From Brevibacillus sp. DP1.3A (GTDB lineage Bacteria; Bacillota; Bacilli; Brevibacillales; Brevibacillaceae), in assembly GCF_013284245.2 (NCBI RefSeq), contig NZ_CP085876.1:3393001-3457000 (forward strand): a stretch of DNA of 64,000 nt, in the 5' to 3' direction. Shown in pieces: positions 59,001-64,000 of this stretch. The first letter of the stretch is position 1. Each line of letters begins with the position of its first letter. Both the position numbers and the translations under genes were made by a program. A model generated the notes under the pieces. That model saw only the letters and a list, made by a program, of their open reading frames with translations. It made no database searches and had not been told where the DNA came from.

Positions 59001-62000
59001 AGATAAGCGGCAAACCAGTCTTTTAGGACAAGCGGCAAGCTCCAACCGTCCAGTAATACGTGGTGGAAGCTCCAGATAAAGCGATATGCTTCGTTGCTAA
59101 TCCTGAACAAAGTCAAACGCATGAGAGGTGGCTCAGTAATAGAGAAGTTCCGCTTGCGATCCTCTTCCAAAAATGCGTCTAGCGCTGCTTTCTGCCTATC
59201 AATTGGTAAATGTCGCAGATCTCTTTCATCAACAGTCACCCGTACGTGCTTGCGGACAATTTGATGCGGATTGACTACCCCATCCCAGATAAAGGAGGTG
59301 CGCAGAATAGAATGACGATCGATGACTTTTTGCCATGCTTGTTGGAGTGCATCGACCTGCAAATGATGGATCGTCATGGAGAATTGAACCACATAGTCTC
59401 CGCCCTCTTGTTCGTACAGCGAATGGAAAAGCATTCCTTCCTGCAACGGCGTCAGTGGATATATGTTCTCGATGGAGTGATCTCTACCCACATAGGTGTC
59501 AAGTGTACGCTGATCTAGACGAGACAGCGGGAAGTCAGAAGGAGTATAACCTCCTGCTTCTTCGGAGCGGCAATGTGCCATAATCTCACGCAAGGCGTCC
59601 ATATAATCGCGAGCAACTGCTTCTACCGTACTTTTCTCGTGGATGTTTTCGTTGTAAAACCAAGTGATATGCAGTTGTTCTCCGGAAATGACGCTGTTTA
59701 CATCGATTAAAAGCGCGCGAATAGAATCAGGTGCAAGATTCGAGCCTCTCGATTCAGCAGCCATGCCAAACGTAGCGTTAGACGAAACTACCTGATCAAA
59801 CTGGCCGAGGTAGTTGAAGCTGATCTCTGGCTTCATTCGAGTCTTCAACTGCTCTTTCAGCTCGTCATCCTGACGTAAGTAGTGCAGGATACCATAGCCA
59901 ACCCCATTTTGCGGAATAGCTCGAAGCTGTTCTTTGACTGCTTTCAGCAGTTCGCTCCACGGTTTCGTATGGTCAAGTGTAAGCTGTACAGGATACATAC
60001 TCGTAAACCAGCCAACTGTGCGGGATAAATCTGCTCCTTCCAAAATATCTTCGCGTCCATGCCCCTCGAGATGGAAAGATAACGTCTGTTTCCCTGTCCA
60101 GCGGTGCATCGCTTTTGTTAAGGCAGCGAGTAATACATCATTTATTTTCAAACGGTATGGAGAAAGTGTTTCCTGCAACAAGGCACGGGTTTCTCCTGCG
60201 TTTAACGAGAATGTTACTTGTTTGGTTGTCGCTTCCGTGTTCTGACTCGGTTCATAAAGGTGATCAATCGGGATCGGACTCACTTCATGAGCTTGTTTGA
60301 GCCAGTACTCTTTTTCTTGCAGGATGGCGTCTGAATTGGCATACGCGACTAATTGCTCAGCCCACATCTTGAACGAAGTCGTCTTTGCTGGCATTTGTAC
60401 GTCTTGACCGTTTGCTATTTGATCATAGGTATGTTGCAGATCCTCCAGCAAAATACGCCACGATACACCGTCAACAACTAGGTGGTGAATGACGAGCAAC
60501 AGTCGGCCAGCTTGCTCTTCGCCCATGTTGAAGTACACAGCCTGTACGACGGGACCTTCTGTGATATTTAGGCTCGCTTGTACTTCTTGTGAGATTTCCT
60601 CCAGCCTGGACTCCTGTTCCTGTTTTGGAAGATTAGAAATATCCACGCTACGGAATGGAACATTCTCTTCAAGACCTTCCATCATTTGTGTCCACATGCC
60701 GTCATAGTGTGAAAAGCGCATACGCAACGCATCATGATGAGCCAGCAGGCTCTCGATTGTTTGCTCCAGGACAACAAGGTCTACTGGTTGCTGAACAGTC
60801 AGAAGTACCGACTGATTCCAGTGGTGCAGCGACGGTTGATTGGAGTCAAAGAACCATTTTTGGATTGGAGTGAGCGGTACATTTCCAGTAACAGCGCCCT
60901 GCTCATTTTTCCATTTTGTATCAGTTTCTTGGCTCAAATCAGTAACAACACGTAGCAATTCTGCAATGGTTTGATTTTCAAAAAGTTGCTTGGGTGTGAA
61001 GCGAATTCCGGAATGATTGGCTCTTGCGACGATCTGGATACTGAGAATGGAGTCGCCGCCCAATTCGAAAAAGTTGTCGTAGATGCCGATGTTCGCAACA
61101 CCCAGCACACTTTTCCAGATTTCCGCCAATTTCATTTCCAGATCCGTTGCAGGTGCTACAAAACCGCTATCCGCCTCATTTCGGGAATAGTCTGGGATTG
61201 GTAGCGCCCGGCGATCCACTTTTCCGTTTGGTGTCAGCGGGAAGCTGTCCAACTTCATGAAGGCGGATGGGATCATGTACTCTGGCAACTTATCCTTGAG
61301 ATAGGAGCGCATCTCGATGTGAGTAACCTCTTTTTCTTCTGCAAAAACGAGGTAGGCAGCTAGGCGCTTGTCTCCAGGAGTTTCCTCTCTCACCATGAGT
61401 ACGGTTTCTTTTACAGCCGGGTGGCTCTGCAACACCGTCTCGATTTCGCCTAGTTCAATGCGGAAGCCGCGAATTTTCACCTGATTGTCGATACGTCCGA
61501 TAAACTCAATCCTGCCATCAGGCAAATAACGAACCAAGTCACCAGTACGGTACAGGCGAGAACCCCCTTGTGGGTCAAACGGATTCTCCACAAAACGTTC
61601 TGCGGTTAACTCCGGATTGTTTAAATAGCCAAGAGCGAGACCATCTCCGCCTATATACAATTCGCCTGCTGCACCCAGAGGGACAGGTTGTTGATGTTTG
61701 TCCAATACGTACACCGTGGTATTACTGATCGGTCGTCCGATTGGGAAGGAATTGATGCCTTCTGGAAGCTCCGTGACGGGATTGCAGCAAGTAAACGTCG
61801 TGTTTTCCGTCGGGCCATAGCCGTTAATCACCGTGATACCGTCAAGCGAAAGTACCTTACGTACATGTGATGCGGAGACCACATCCCCACCGACAAGTAG
61901 TTGGCGCACGCCACGCAAGTACTCTACTTTGTGGTCAACCATGACTGTAAACAGACCAGCCGTCAGCCAAAGTGTCGTCACCTTGTGATTCTGAATCGCC

Positions 62001-64000
62001 TCTCCCAGTTTATCGAGTGAAGGCTGATGTGGCGGCATCAACACCAGCTTCGCTCCGTTTAACAACGCACCCCAAATTTCAAAGGTAGCAGCATCAAACG
62101 ATACGGTGGAGGCTTGCAAGAATACGTCCTCTTCCGAAATGGTCACGTAATTCGTGTTTTTGATCAGGCGAATAATCCCGCGATGGACGACCAGCACTCC
62201 TTTTGGTGTACCTGTTGACCCCGATGTGTAAATGACGTAGGCGAGGCTGTCGGCGGTCATTTCTACTTGAGGAGCAAGTGTACTTTCTTCTGCCCATTTC
62301 TCCCAAGCATGGTCGAGATTGAGAATGCTAAGCTCTTGTTCTTGCCACTTGTCAGACAAATGCTTCTGTGTCAATAAAATGGAAATCTGGGCATCTGCCA
62401 GCATGAAAGCCAGACGTTCTTCTGGATACGCAGGGTCAAGTGGCACATACGCTCCACCTGCTTTGAGAATCCCGAGCATACCAACGAACATATCTAACGA
62501 GCGATCTACGCAAAGCCCGACAAAAGTACCCGTTTCTACTCCTTTCTTTTGCAAGTAGTTGGCAAGCTGATTGGCTTTTGCTTCCAGCTCGGCGTAGGTC
62601 AACTGTTCTTCCCCCGCAACGATGGCGATACGATCTGGGTATTGGGCCGCTGTTTCGGCAAACAGTTGTGGAACAGTTTGATCCCGAGGGTAGTCGCTAT
62701 CTGTGTTGTTAAGCTCTACCACCTGTTTATTTCGTTCGCTCTCCCTTAGAAGATCAAGTTTTTCAATCGACTCCTCTGGTTGGGAGATGATAGCCTCAAG
62801 CAGATTTTGCAAATGTCCAGTCATTCGCTCTATCGTCGATCTGTCGAACAAATCTGTGCTGTACTCAAAGGAAGCTACGAGTCCGTCTGCCTGCTCTCTC
62901 ATTGTCAATGTGAGATCAAACTTGGAAGTCGTCAAATGTCGCTCAGAATCCAATGGTGTGAGCTGAATGCCAGACGTTACTACTTCCTCCAGCGGGAAGT
63001 TTTGCAGGACAAACATGACCTGGAACAACTGCGAGTAGCTGAGGCTACGCTCTAGCTGTAGCTCATCGACCAATTTTTCAAAAGGTAAATCTTGATGTGC
63101 ATATGCCTCCAACGCTGTTTCGCGAACGCGTGCCAGTAATTCTGTAAATGTTACATCTCCTGTTACGTTGGTTCGGAGTGCCAAAGTATTGACGAAGAAT
63201 CCAATCAAATTCTCTGTTTCTTGACGATTGCGTCCAGCTACCGGACTTCCCACAACGATGTCTTCTTGACCACTATAGCGATAAAGAAGGGTTTGGAATG
63301 CAGCCAGCAACGTCATAAACAAGGTAGAACTGGACTCCTGGCTAAGTACTTTCAATTTGGCGAGCAAGTCCGTAGAAAATGTCTCAGTGTAAATAGCTCC
63401 TTGATAGGATTGCACAGCAGGGCGCGAACGGTCTGTCGGCAGTGTTAGAAGAGGTTCTGCTCCACTCAGTTTTTCTTTCCAATACGTAACCTGCTGCTCT
63501 AAGATTTCGCCATCCAGCCACTCACGCTGCCATGTGGCAAAATCCGCATATTGAATCGGTAGGTCTGCCAGCTCTGGTGTTTCTTTTTTACTGAAGGCTT
63601 CGTAATTGGCAAGCAATTCGCGATAGAATATGCCCATCGACCAACCATCAGAGATGATGTGGTGCATGTTGATCAAGAAAACATATGCGTGATCATCTGT
63701 TTGGATCATCGTCGCGCGTATCAGCGGCCCTTGTCCAAGGGCAAAAGCTCGGGCCGTTTCGGCTTCAGCCAATTGCTCTATCTTTTGCTCTTTCTTTTCA
63801 GCTGATCGATCGCGTAAGTCCAGAATGTCCATTTTCCAGTCCATATGCGGATGAATCACTTGTATGGATTGTCCGTCTATTTCTTGGAACGTGGTACGCA
63901 AGCTTTCGTGACGCAAAATGATCGCCTGTAAACTCTTCTCCCATGCCACTACGTCGAGTTCGCCTTGCAAGCGAAGGGCAGATGGAATGTTGTACATCGG
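44039..64000 (-). CDS. lgrC: Linear gramicidin synthetase subunit C (NRPS; 5' end beyond the window)
   Basis: The reading frame continues through the right window edge; about 6,650 residues are visible, beginning inside a condensation domain. Order seen: C(partial)-A-T-E, C-A-T, C-A-T-E, C-A-T, C-A-T-E, i.e. modules 8-12 of a six-module LgrC; the missing ~1,100 residues would be module 7. Predicted residues are D-Val, Trp, D-Leu, Trp, D-Leu, as in linear gramicidin positions 8-12. After the last E domain the protein ends in a Ser/Thr-rich linker and an acidic helix (EFGWDDEEIADLLDLIQDK) that is a typical donor docking (COM) segment for LgrD. The stop TAA is at 44039-44041. Confidence 0.93.
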   Translation of the reverse strand, partial: PMYNIPSALRLQGELDVVAWEKSLQAIILRHESLRTTFQEIDGQSIQVIHPHMDWKMDILDLRDRSAEKKEQKIEQLAEAETARAFALGQGPLIRATMIQTDDHAYVFLINMHHIISDGWSMGIFYRELLANYEAFSKKETPELADLPIQYADFATWQREWLDGEILEQQVTYWKEKLSGAEPLLTLPTDRSRPAVQSYQGAIYTETFSTDLLAKLKVLSQESSSTLFMTLLAAFQTLLYRYSGQEDIVVGSPVAGRNRQETENLIGFFVNTLALRTNVTGDVTFTELLARVRETALEAYAHQDLPFEKLVDELQLERSLSYSQLFQVMFVLQNFPLEEVVTSGIQLTPLDSERHLTTSKFDLTLTMREQADGLVASFEYSTDLFDRSTIERMTGHLQNLLEAIISQPEESIEKLDLLRESERNKQVVELNNTDSDYPRDQTVPQLFAETAAQYPDRIAIVAGEEQLTYAELEAKANQLANYLQKKGVETGTFVGLCVDRSLDMFVGMLGILKAGGAYVPLDPAYPEERLAFMLADAQISILLTQKHLSDKWQEQELSILNLDHAWEKWAEESTLAPQVEMTADSLAYVIYTSGSTGTPKGVLVVHRGIIRLIKNTNYVTISEEDVFLQASTVSFDAATFEIWGALLNGAKLVLMPPHQPSLDKLGEAIQNHKVTTLWLTAGLFTVMVDHKVEYLRGVRQLLVGGDVVSASHVRKVLSLDGITVINGYGPTENTTFTCCNPVTELPEGINSFPIGRPISNTTVYVLDKHQQPVPLGAAGELYIGGDGLALGYLNNPELTAERFVENPFDPQGGSRLYRTGDLVRYLPDGRIEFIGRIDNQVKIRGFRIELGEIETVLQSHPAVKETVLMVREETPGDKRLAAYLVFAEEKEVTHIEMRSYLKDKLPEYMIPSAFMKLDSFPLTPNGKVDRRALPIPDYSRNEADSGFVAPATDLEMKLAEIWKSVLGVANIGIYDNFFELGGDSILSIQIVARANHSGIRFTPKQLFENQTIAELLRVVTDLSQETDTKWKNEQGAVTGNVPLTPIQKWFFDSNQPSLHHWNQSVLLTVQQPVDLVVLEQTIESLLAHHDALRMRFSHYDGMWTQMMEGLEENVPFRSVDISNLPKQEQESRLEEISQEVQASLNITEGPVVQAVYFNMGEEQAGRLLLVIHHLVVDGVSWRILLEDLQHTYDQIANGQDVQMPAKTTSFKMWAEQLVAYANSDAILQEKEYWLKQAHEVSPIPIDHLYEPSQNTEATTKQVTFSLNAGETRALLQETLSPYRLKINDVLLAALTKAMHRWTGKQTLSFHLEGHGREDILEGADLSRTVGWFTSMYPVQLTLDHTKPWSELLKAVKEQLRAIPQNGVGYGILHYLRQDDELKEQLKTRMKPEISFNYLGQFDQVVSSNATFGMAAESRGSNLAPDSIRALLIDVNSVISGEQLHITWFYNENIHEKSTVEAVARDYMDALREIMAHCRSEEAGGYTPSDFPLSRLDQRTLDTYVGRDHSIENIYPLTPLQEGMLFHSLYEQEGGDYVVQFSMTIHHLQVDALQQAWQKVIDRHSILRTSFIWDGVVNPHQIVRKHVRVTVDERDLRHLPIDRQKAALDAFLEEDRKRNFSITEPPLMRLTLFRISNEAYRFIWSFHHVLLDGWSLPLVLKDWFAAYLALAEGRDVQLGAVQPFSQYVAWIQRQDLEAAERFWRNHLKGIYGPTQINLGQALQSIGEPKTYDERFIRFSPEFTEHLQSFARQHQVTLNTFIQSAWGMILGAYSGEADVVFGATGSGRPADLHGVENMVGLFINTLPVRITLDPSKTVRVWLRELQEMQLEIRQYEYTPLVDIQSWSEFERNTSLFESIFIFENYPIDESVKEADSSIQISDVDSAEQTNYPLTVVCGPGKEFVLKIVFDQNRFDHVRIERVLEQMTRLLQSMTANPDQTLADVRMISEMEQEQVLGEWNETKVDYPTGLCIHQAFEHQVKMTPDAIALMYKEMEMTYAELNQRANQLAHHLLAQGVKPDTLVGICIERSPEMIVGILGVMKAGAAYVPIDPAHPLERIAYMIEDSQANIVLTQQSLANHLLTTQAQVICLDSNALENEPAHDVVSGITEQNLAYVIYTSGSTGLPKGVMVEHHSAVNMAYYLIDLFQVQPSSRVLQLCSFSFDVSVAEIVMALISGATLVIEDREMLLPGPELISVLQEKQITTVMTVPAVLAALPDADLPDLKTLVIGGEAPGYELITRYANHRQFFNCYGPTEATVCTTLMLMDTNLTNTPIGRPIANATIYVLDANLKPVPIGVPGELYIGGKGLARGYWNRPELTAERFITQPFGAEGERLYRTGDQVRYLEGGNLEFLGRIDNQVKIRGFRIELGEIENAMRKHSAIREAVITVRENRLAAYLIAIGEEKPATEELARYLKETLPDYMIPAGIVWMDAIPLTVNGKVDHRALPTPDWGLLTTQQEYVAPRTPTEEIVTNIWTQVLSVEQVGIHDDFFERGGHSLLATQAISRMRQTFGVDMPLRTLFDYPTTAAISEKITTLLQGEAGHTNIPLVPVSRDGHLPLSFAQQRLWFLDKLLPDSSVYNIPSAVRLKGELDVDAWERSLKLIIQRHESLRTTFSDINGEAVQVIHPEIEWNLGRIDLRDWSEEEREVEALRLAIEDSEQSFHLNQGPLLRAKLICMDEQAYVFLLNLHHIIADGWSMSVFMGELVSIYEALSAGETPQLAEMPLQYADYATWQRNWLQGEVLEQQLAYWKKQLGDAEPLLILPTDRPRPAVQSHKGAMHTIRLPEKLLADLKALSREEGSTLFMTLLAAFQTLLYRYSGQKDILVGSPVAGRNRQEMESLIGFFINTLVMRTDMSGEPTFRDLLAKVRETALEAYAHQDLPFEKLVDELELERSLSYSPLFQVMFVLQNIPMDVQELSQIRIEPFHRGQEGVSAKFDITLTTVEAPDGLIATFEYNTDLFDPATIERMGNHFSNLLEAISANPMQPVTAIPLLSDMEKEQLLHQWNDTNVPFERETCVHERVARIAQALPNQLAVVSEEGQITYAELDAKANQVANYLLKQGVSSETLVGICVERSIDMLIGQLGILKAGGAYVPMDTAYPQERLAFMMKDANMPVVVTQERLLGRLPEGPVTFICLDRDWNIISEESSEAPNIAMTTENLAYVIYTSGSTGTPKGVEIEHAALLNLIFWHQRSYSVDSNDRASQIAGTAFDASVWEIWPYLTKGATLYLPSEDIRLVPEELRDWLVASGITISFLPTPLAERLLTLEWPINTKLRYMLTGGDKLHDYPLATMPFTLMNQYGPTENAVVATAGAVPTEATHVFAPSIGRPIDNVQVYVLDEKLQPVPIGVAGELYIAGDSLARGYLKRPDLTKERFVANPYSQKQGARMYRTGDLVRYLPDGNIDFIGRADDQVSIRGFRVELGEIETALYTHPAVKETIVLVREDIPGIKRLAAYVVLGEKQEIQASDFRSYLKEKLPEYMVPAAFVIMGNLPLTPNGKVDRQALPVPDLLHTEKEGSFAAPTTAIEATLADIWKNVLRIDNVGIYDNFFELGGDSILSIQIVSRANQAGIRLTPKQLLRNQTIAELASVVTATDGIQTGKIQAEQGILTGEVPLTPIQSWFFTTEQPSIHHWNQSLLLTVQQPVDLTVLERVVESLLTHHDALRMRFNHTEQGWNQYMEGQPEIIPFRSVDLSAVLDEEQADRLEQIANEVQSSLHVSEGPVFQVVYFHLGADQPGRLLIVAHHLVIDGVSWRILLEDLQTAYGQLVNDQEVQFPAKTTSFKSWGEQLQSYANSEAIEPEKVFWLGQNDEVSPLPIDRAFEPSQNTDATSKQVSLALTIDETRALLQDTLTPYRLQINDVLLTALTKAMNRWTGETLVSVHLEGHGREEIIEGVDLSRTVGWFTSMYPVQLSIDPSKPWGDALKAVKEQLRRIPKKGVGYGIIRYLSQDEELKKLLDEKPKPEMSFNYLGQFDQIVQAESRFGMAQESRGSNLGKDTIRQHLIDVNSVITGEQLHVTWIYSENIHEESTIQELACNYLEALREIIAHCQSEEAGGYTPSDFPLARMDQRAIDKHLGQDRLIENVYPLSPLQGGMLFHSLYEQEGGDYIVHFAMTLEGLYVDAFEQAWQKVVDRHPILRTYFVWEGSEAHQIVRKQVKATVEKIDLRHLTTEQQKTELAHYLEADRRRNFEIASPPLMRWTLFHLREGVYRFTWSFHHVLLDGWSVPIVLKDWFSAYVSIAEDREVSYSFVQPFSAYIDWVQRQDLKAAEHFWREQLKDFHESTPLAMSSYSGGREHMPKVYEEKEIRLSVDMTSRLQAFVRTHQLTLNTLVQGAWALILSRYGATDDVVFGATVSGRPADLPTVEGMVGLFINTLPIRVWIDANKSVREWLREIQEHQVELRQFEYTPLVDIQGWSEMARNAALFESIFIFENYPIGESVKDEHYQLQLSDVETMEQTNYPITVVCGPGKEFILKIKYDQNRFASENIERVLHQMSSLLESMMAKPEQCLAEVSMFSESELQQVLVEWNDTSVDYPAQLCIHQAFEKQVEKTPDAIALVYKKMELTYAELNKRANQLAHRLIACGVQPDKLVGICVERSPEMIIAFLGVMKAGAAYVPIDPAHPQDRIAYMIEDSQANILLTQVSLKDMLPVPSKQVICLDSDELADEPTTNVDSSVNEHHLAYVIYTSGSTGLPKGVMVEHHSVINLTHALIHSFQIDATSRVLQFTSFSFDVSVSEIAMTLLAGATLVIEDRELLLPGPELIQVLQEQRITIVTMASSVVSALPQADLPDLKTLIVGGEALSRELVARHAKDLQFFNCYGPTETTVTATLIRCENNGQNPSIGRPIANVEVYVLDANRQPVPIGVPGELYIGGKGIARGYWNRPELTKERFINHPFGKEGERLYRTGDLVRYTEDGQLEFLGRIDDQVKIRGYRIELGEIENRLRQHPAVQNVVVIAREERKGDKRLAAYLVAANEQQPGDAELIHYLKETLPEYMVPAGYVWMAEIPLTVNGKVNRRALPAPDWGQGESGKEYVAPRTPTEEIVAHIWSQVLSVEGIGIHDDFFHLGGHSLLATQTVSRLKETFGVEVPLRALFENPSVAQMSEKLTGLLEAKSKVASIPLAPVSRDQHLPLSFAQQRLWFLDRLMPNSALYNIPSAMRMQGHLNILAWERSLQMIIERHESLRTTFTDINGEAIQVIHPEIAWSLGKIDLRDLPEEERDTEVHRLEREEANNPFDLRTGPLLRATIIQIGEVNFVFLLNMHHIVSDGWSMNIFIRELVTIYEALRKEETPQLTEMPLQYADFAAWQREWLQGEALEQQLAYWKAKLGGSEPLLALPTDRPRPPVQTYNGALYTTSFPTELVEKLHTLSRQEGATLFMTLLAAFQILLHRYSGQDDIIVGSPVAGRNRQETESLIGFFINTLAMRTDMSGAPTFRELLARVRESALEAYTHQDLPFEKLIDELELERSLSYSPLYQVMFALQNFQMQTHELEGIRIAPFESKNQEVMSKYDISLTMAETPNGLIATFDYNTDLFDQTTMERIVNHFHHLLEGIVAQPDRSIMALPLLRPDEREQLILAWNNTAANYTYEKTVHELVAEMTRKMPDQLAVVSKEGSLTYAELDSKANQLANYLQQQGVTTETLVGICVERSVEMLIGQLGILKAGGAFVPMDPSYPKERLAFMMNDTNMPIVLTQESLLEALPTGDATFICLDIDWDLVANESTESPEITTTTNNLAYVIYTSGSTGTPKGVEIEQRALLNLIYWHQHAYNVTPEDKASQIAGTAFDAAVWEIWPYLTAGATLYLPQEEIRLVPEKLRDWLVDSGITISFLPTPLAESLMSVEWPTDSDLRYMLTGGDKLHQYPSAHLPFTLVNQYGPTENAVVATAGIVPVQAGQIAAPTIGRPIDNVQVYVLDAKLQPVPIGVAGELYIAGNSLGRGYLKRPDLTQERFVENPFAHIRGAKMYRTGDLVRYLPDGNIEFIGRADDQVSIRGFRVELGEIETALYTHPSVKETIVLAREDMPGVKRLAAYVVLEEGVEDQAGNFDSYLKELLPEYMVPAAFVIMDALPLTPNGKVDRRALPIPEYTVRNGEFVAPETFVERVLAEIWKKVLGVEQVGIHDNFFELGGDSILSIQIVARAAQSGIRLSPKLLFENQSIAELTHAIGESVNIFAEQGIVTGEVPLLPIQRWFFEQKLADRNHWNQSVLLTVKPIDPEILRQAFYHLLGHHDALRLRFYHQDGKWKQNKEDWTDIIPFTVEELGHLPYEQQVKRIGEISEEAQASLHLSEGPLLRAVYFDLGSEQEGRLLIVIHHLAVDGVSWRIITEDLNKASTQLLQGKQVQLPPKTSSYKYWAEKLTEHAQSDSLQEEADYWLSTFDTEVNALPKDYENGKNRELTARMVSVALTQEETKVLLQELPSIYQTQINDVLLTALAEAIFVWTGNQTSLVHLEGHGREELFDDVDLSRTLGWFTSMYTILLDTSGTTSLKEALQTTKEQLRSIPNKGIGYGILRYLNEEMTEKFKSLPKAEISFNYLGQLDQAVDDTESLFGFANEARGDNFNRNSERQHLLDFGSSVVGGQLIVTIAFSEEIYRKETVKDLVDYYVNALRQLIELGQTETATTPTTSDLSEFGWDDEEIADLLDLIQDK
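44041..48620 (-). other. LgrC module 12 (C-A-T-E), predicted D-Leu
   Basis: C domain begins LPLSFAQQRLWFLD, HHIVSDGWS near 48175; SGSTGTPKG near 46745; carrier ELGGDSILSIQ near 45600; E domain HHLAVDGVSWR near 45045. Pocket D-A-W-F-L-G-Q-V-V (Leu type). Ends in the docking helix for LgrD. Confidence 0.88.
48640..51770 (-). other. LgrC module 11 (C-A-T), predicted aromatic residue (Trp; Phe/Tyr possible)
   Basis: C domain begins PLSPLQGGMLFHSLY, HHVLLDGWS near 51325; SGSTGLPKG near 49915; carrier HLGGHSLLAT near 48785. Pocket residues D-V-S-T-I-G-C-V-T. In linear gramicidin this is the position that varies (Trp, Phe or Tyr in gramicidins A, B and C). Confidence 0.8.
51800..56360 (-). other. 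LgrC module 10 (C-A-T-E), predicted D-Leu
   Basis: C domain begins LPLSFAQQRLWFLD, HHIIADGWS near 55925; SGSTGTPKG near 54485; carrier ELGGDSILSIQ near 53335; E domain HHLVIDGVSWR near 52750. Pocket D-A-W-F-L-G-Q-V-V (Leu type). Confidence 0.88.
56370..59490 (-). other. LgrC module 9 (C-A-T), predicted Trp
   Basis: C domain begins PLTPLQEGMLFHSLY, HHVLLDGWS near 59050; SGSTGLPKG near 57640; carrier ERGGHSLLAT near 56515 (Arg where the other modules have Leu, Val or His). Pocket residues D-V-A-M-V-G-C-V-C. Confidence 0.75.
59540..64000 (-). other. LgrC module 8 (C-A-T-E), predicted D-Val; C domain cut by the window edge
   Basis: Visible C domain part with HHIISDGWS near 63650; SGSTGTPKG near 62210; carrier ELGGDSILSIQ near 61055; E domain HHLVVDGVSWR near 60470. 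Pocket residues D-A-F-W-L-G-G-T-F match the known Val code D-A-F-W-I-G-G-T-F except for Leu/Ile. Confidence 0.9.

Noticed and set aside
28710-64000. Bogorol/brevibacillin-type (valinol-ended) synthetase as the identity of the NRPS
   Set aside because: The last four modules have the same domain layout, but the pockets do not fit Lys-Tyr-Leu-Val; three identical Leu codes at every D position and a Val code at module 8 fit linear gramicidin.
1-64000. CRISPR arrays, rRNA, tRNA genes, prophage or transposase genes
   Set aside because: No regularly spaced short repeats, no tRNA cloverleaf or rRNA-like tracts and no integrase/transposase motifs were noticed when reading; the only large repeats are NRPS modules. 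A tRNA scan was not possible here.

Overview
The window looks like a chromosomal segment of a Brevibacillus (B. brevis / B. parabrevis group, Firmicutes). It has strong GGAGG-type ribosome binding sites, frequent GTG and TTG starts and many intrinsic terminators. Its right half is a giant two-gene nonribosomal peptide synthetase (NRPS) locus whose domain order and binding-pocket residues match the linear gramicidin synthetases LgrC and LgrD known from this group. All statements about families come from reading the sequence and from memory; no database search was run.

Left flank (1-4 kb): the 3' end of a probable LysR-type regulator, an AT-rich PhzF-like gene with a small partner, an azoreductase/carboxymuconolactone-decarboxylase-like pair, and a membrane acyltransferase-like gene behind a promoter with a perfect palindromic operator. 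At 4.1-12.7 kb (minus strand) nine tightly packed genes form a complete lower pathway from anthranilate/3-hydroxyanthranilate to pyruvate and acetyl-CoA: an HpaB-type flavin monooxygenase, 3-hydroxyanthranilate dioxygenase, ACMS decarboxylase, RidA-type deaminase, aminomuconate semialdehyde dehydrogenase, hydratase, acetaldehyde dehydrogenase, aldolase and 4-oxalocrotonate decarboxylase. Two tandem Crp/Fnr-family regulators (13.0-14.3 kb) are transcribed divergently from it, with operator-like elements in between.

Middle (14.4-28.6 kb): a TetM-like ribosomal protection protein; several small orphan genes, one of them arginine-only and very basic; an SGNH lipoprotein / MBOAT / DHHW / DUF4358 operon that probably acylates an exported polymer; and an OmpR-type two-component system upstream of it. 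Next come a YbjQ protein and a small membrane protein, then a CPBP membrane protease with YxlG/YxlF/YxlE-like genes (ABC permease, ABC ATPase, small membrane protein) directly downstream of the NRPS.

Right (28.7-64 kb, minus strand): lgrC (5' end outside the window; modules 8-12 visible) followed by lgrD (modules 13-16 plus a terminal reductase). Predicted incorporation is D-Val, Trp, D-Leu, Trp, D-Leu | Trp, D-Leu, Trp, Gly, with reductive release. This equals residues 8-15 of linear gramicidin plus the glycine that becomes ethanolamine. The 75-base gap between the two genes holds a hairpin followed by a U-tract, an unexpected possible terminator/attenuator inside the assembly-line operon. 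LgrE-type aldoreductase, lgrA/lgrB and the operon promoter are not in the window.
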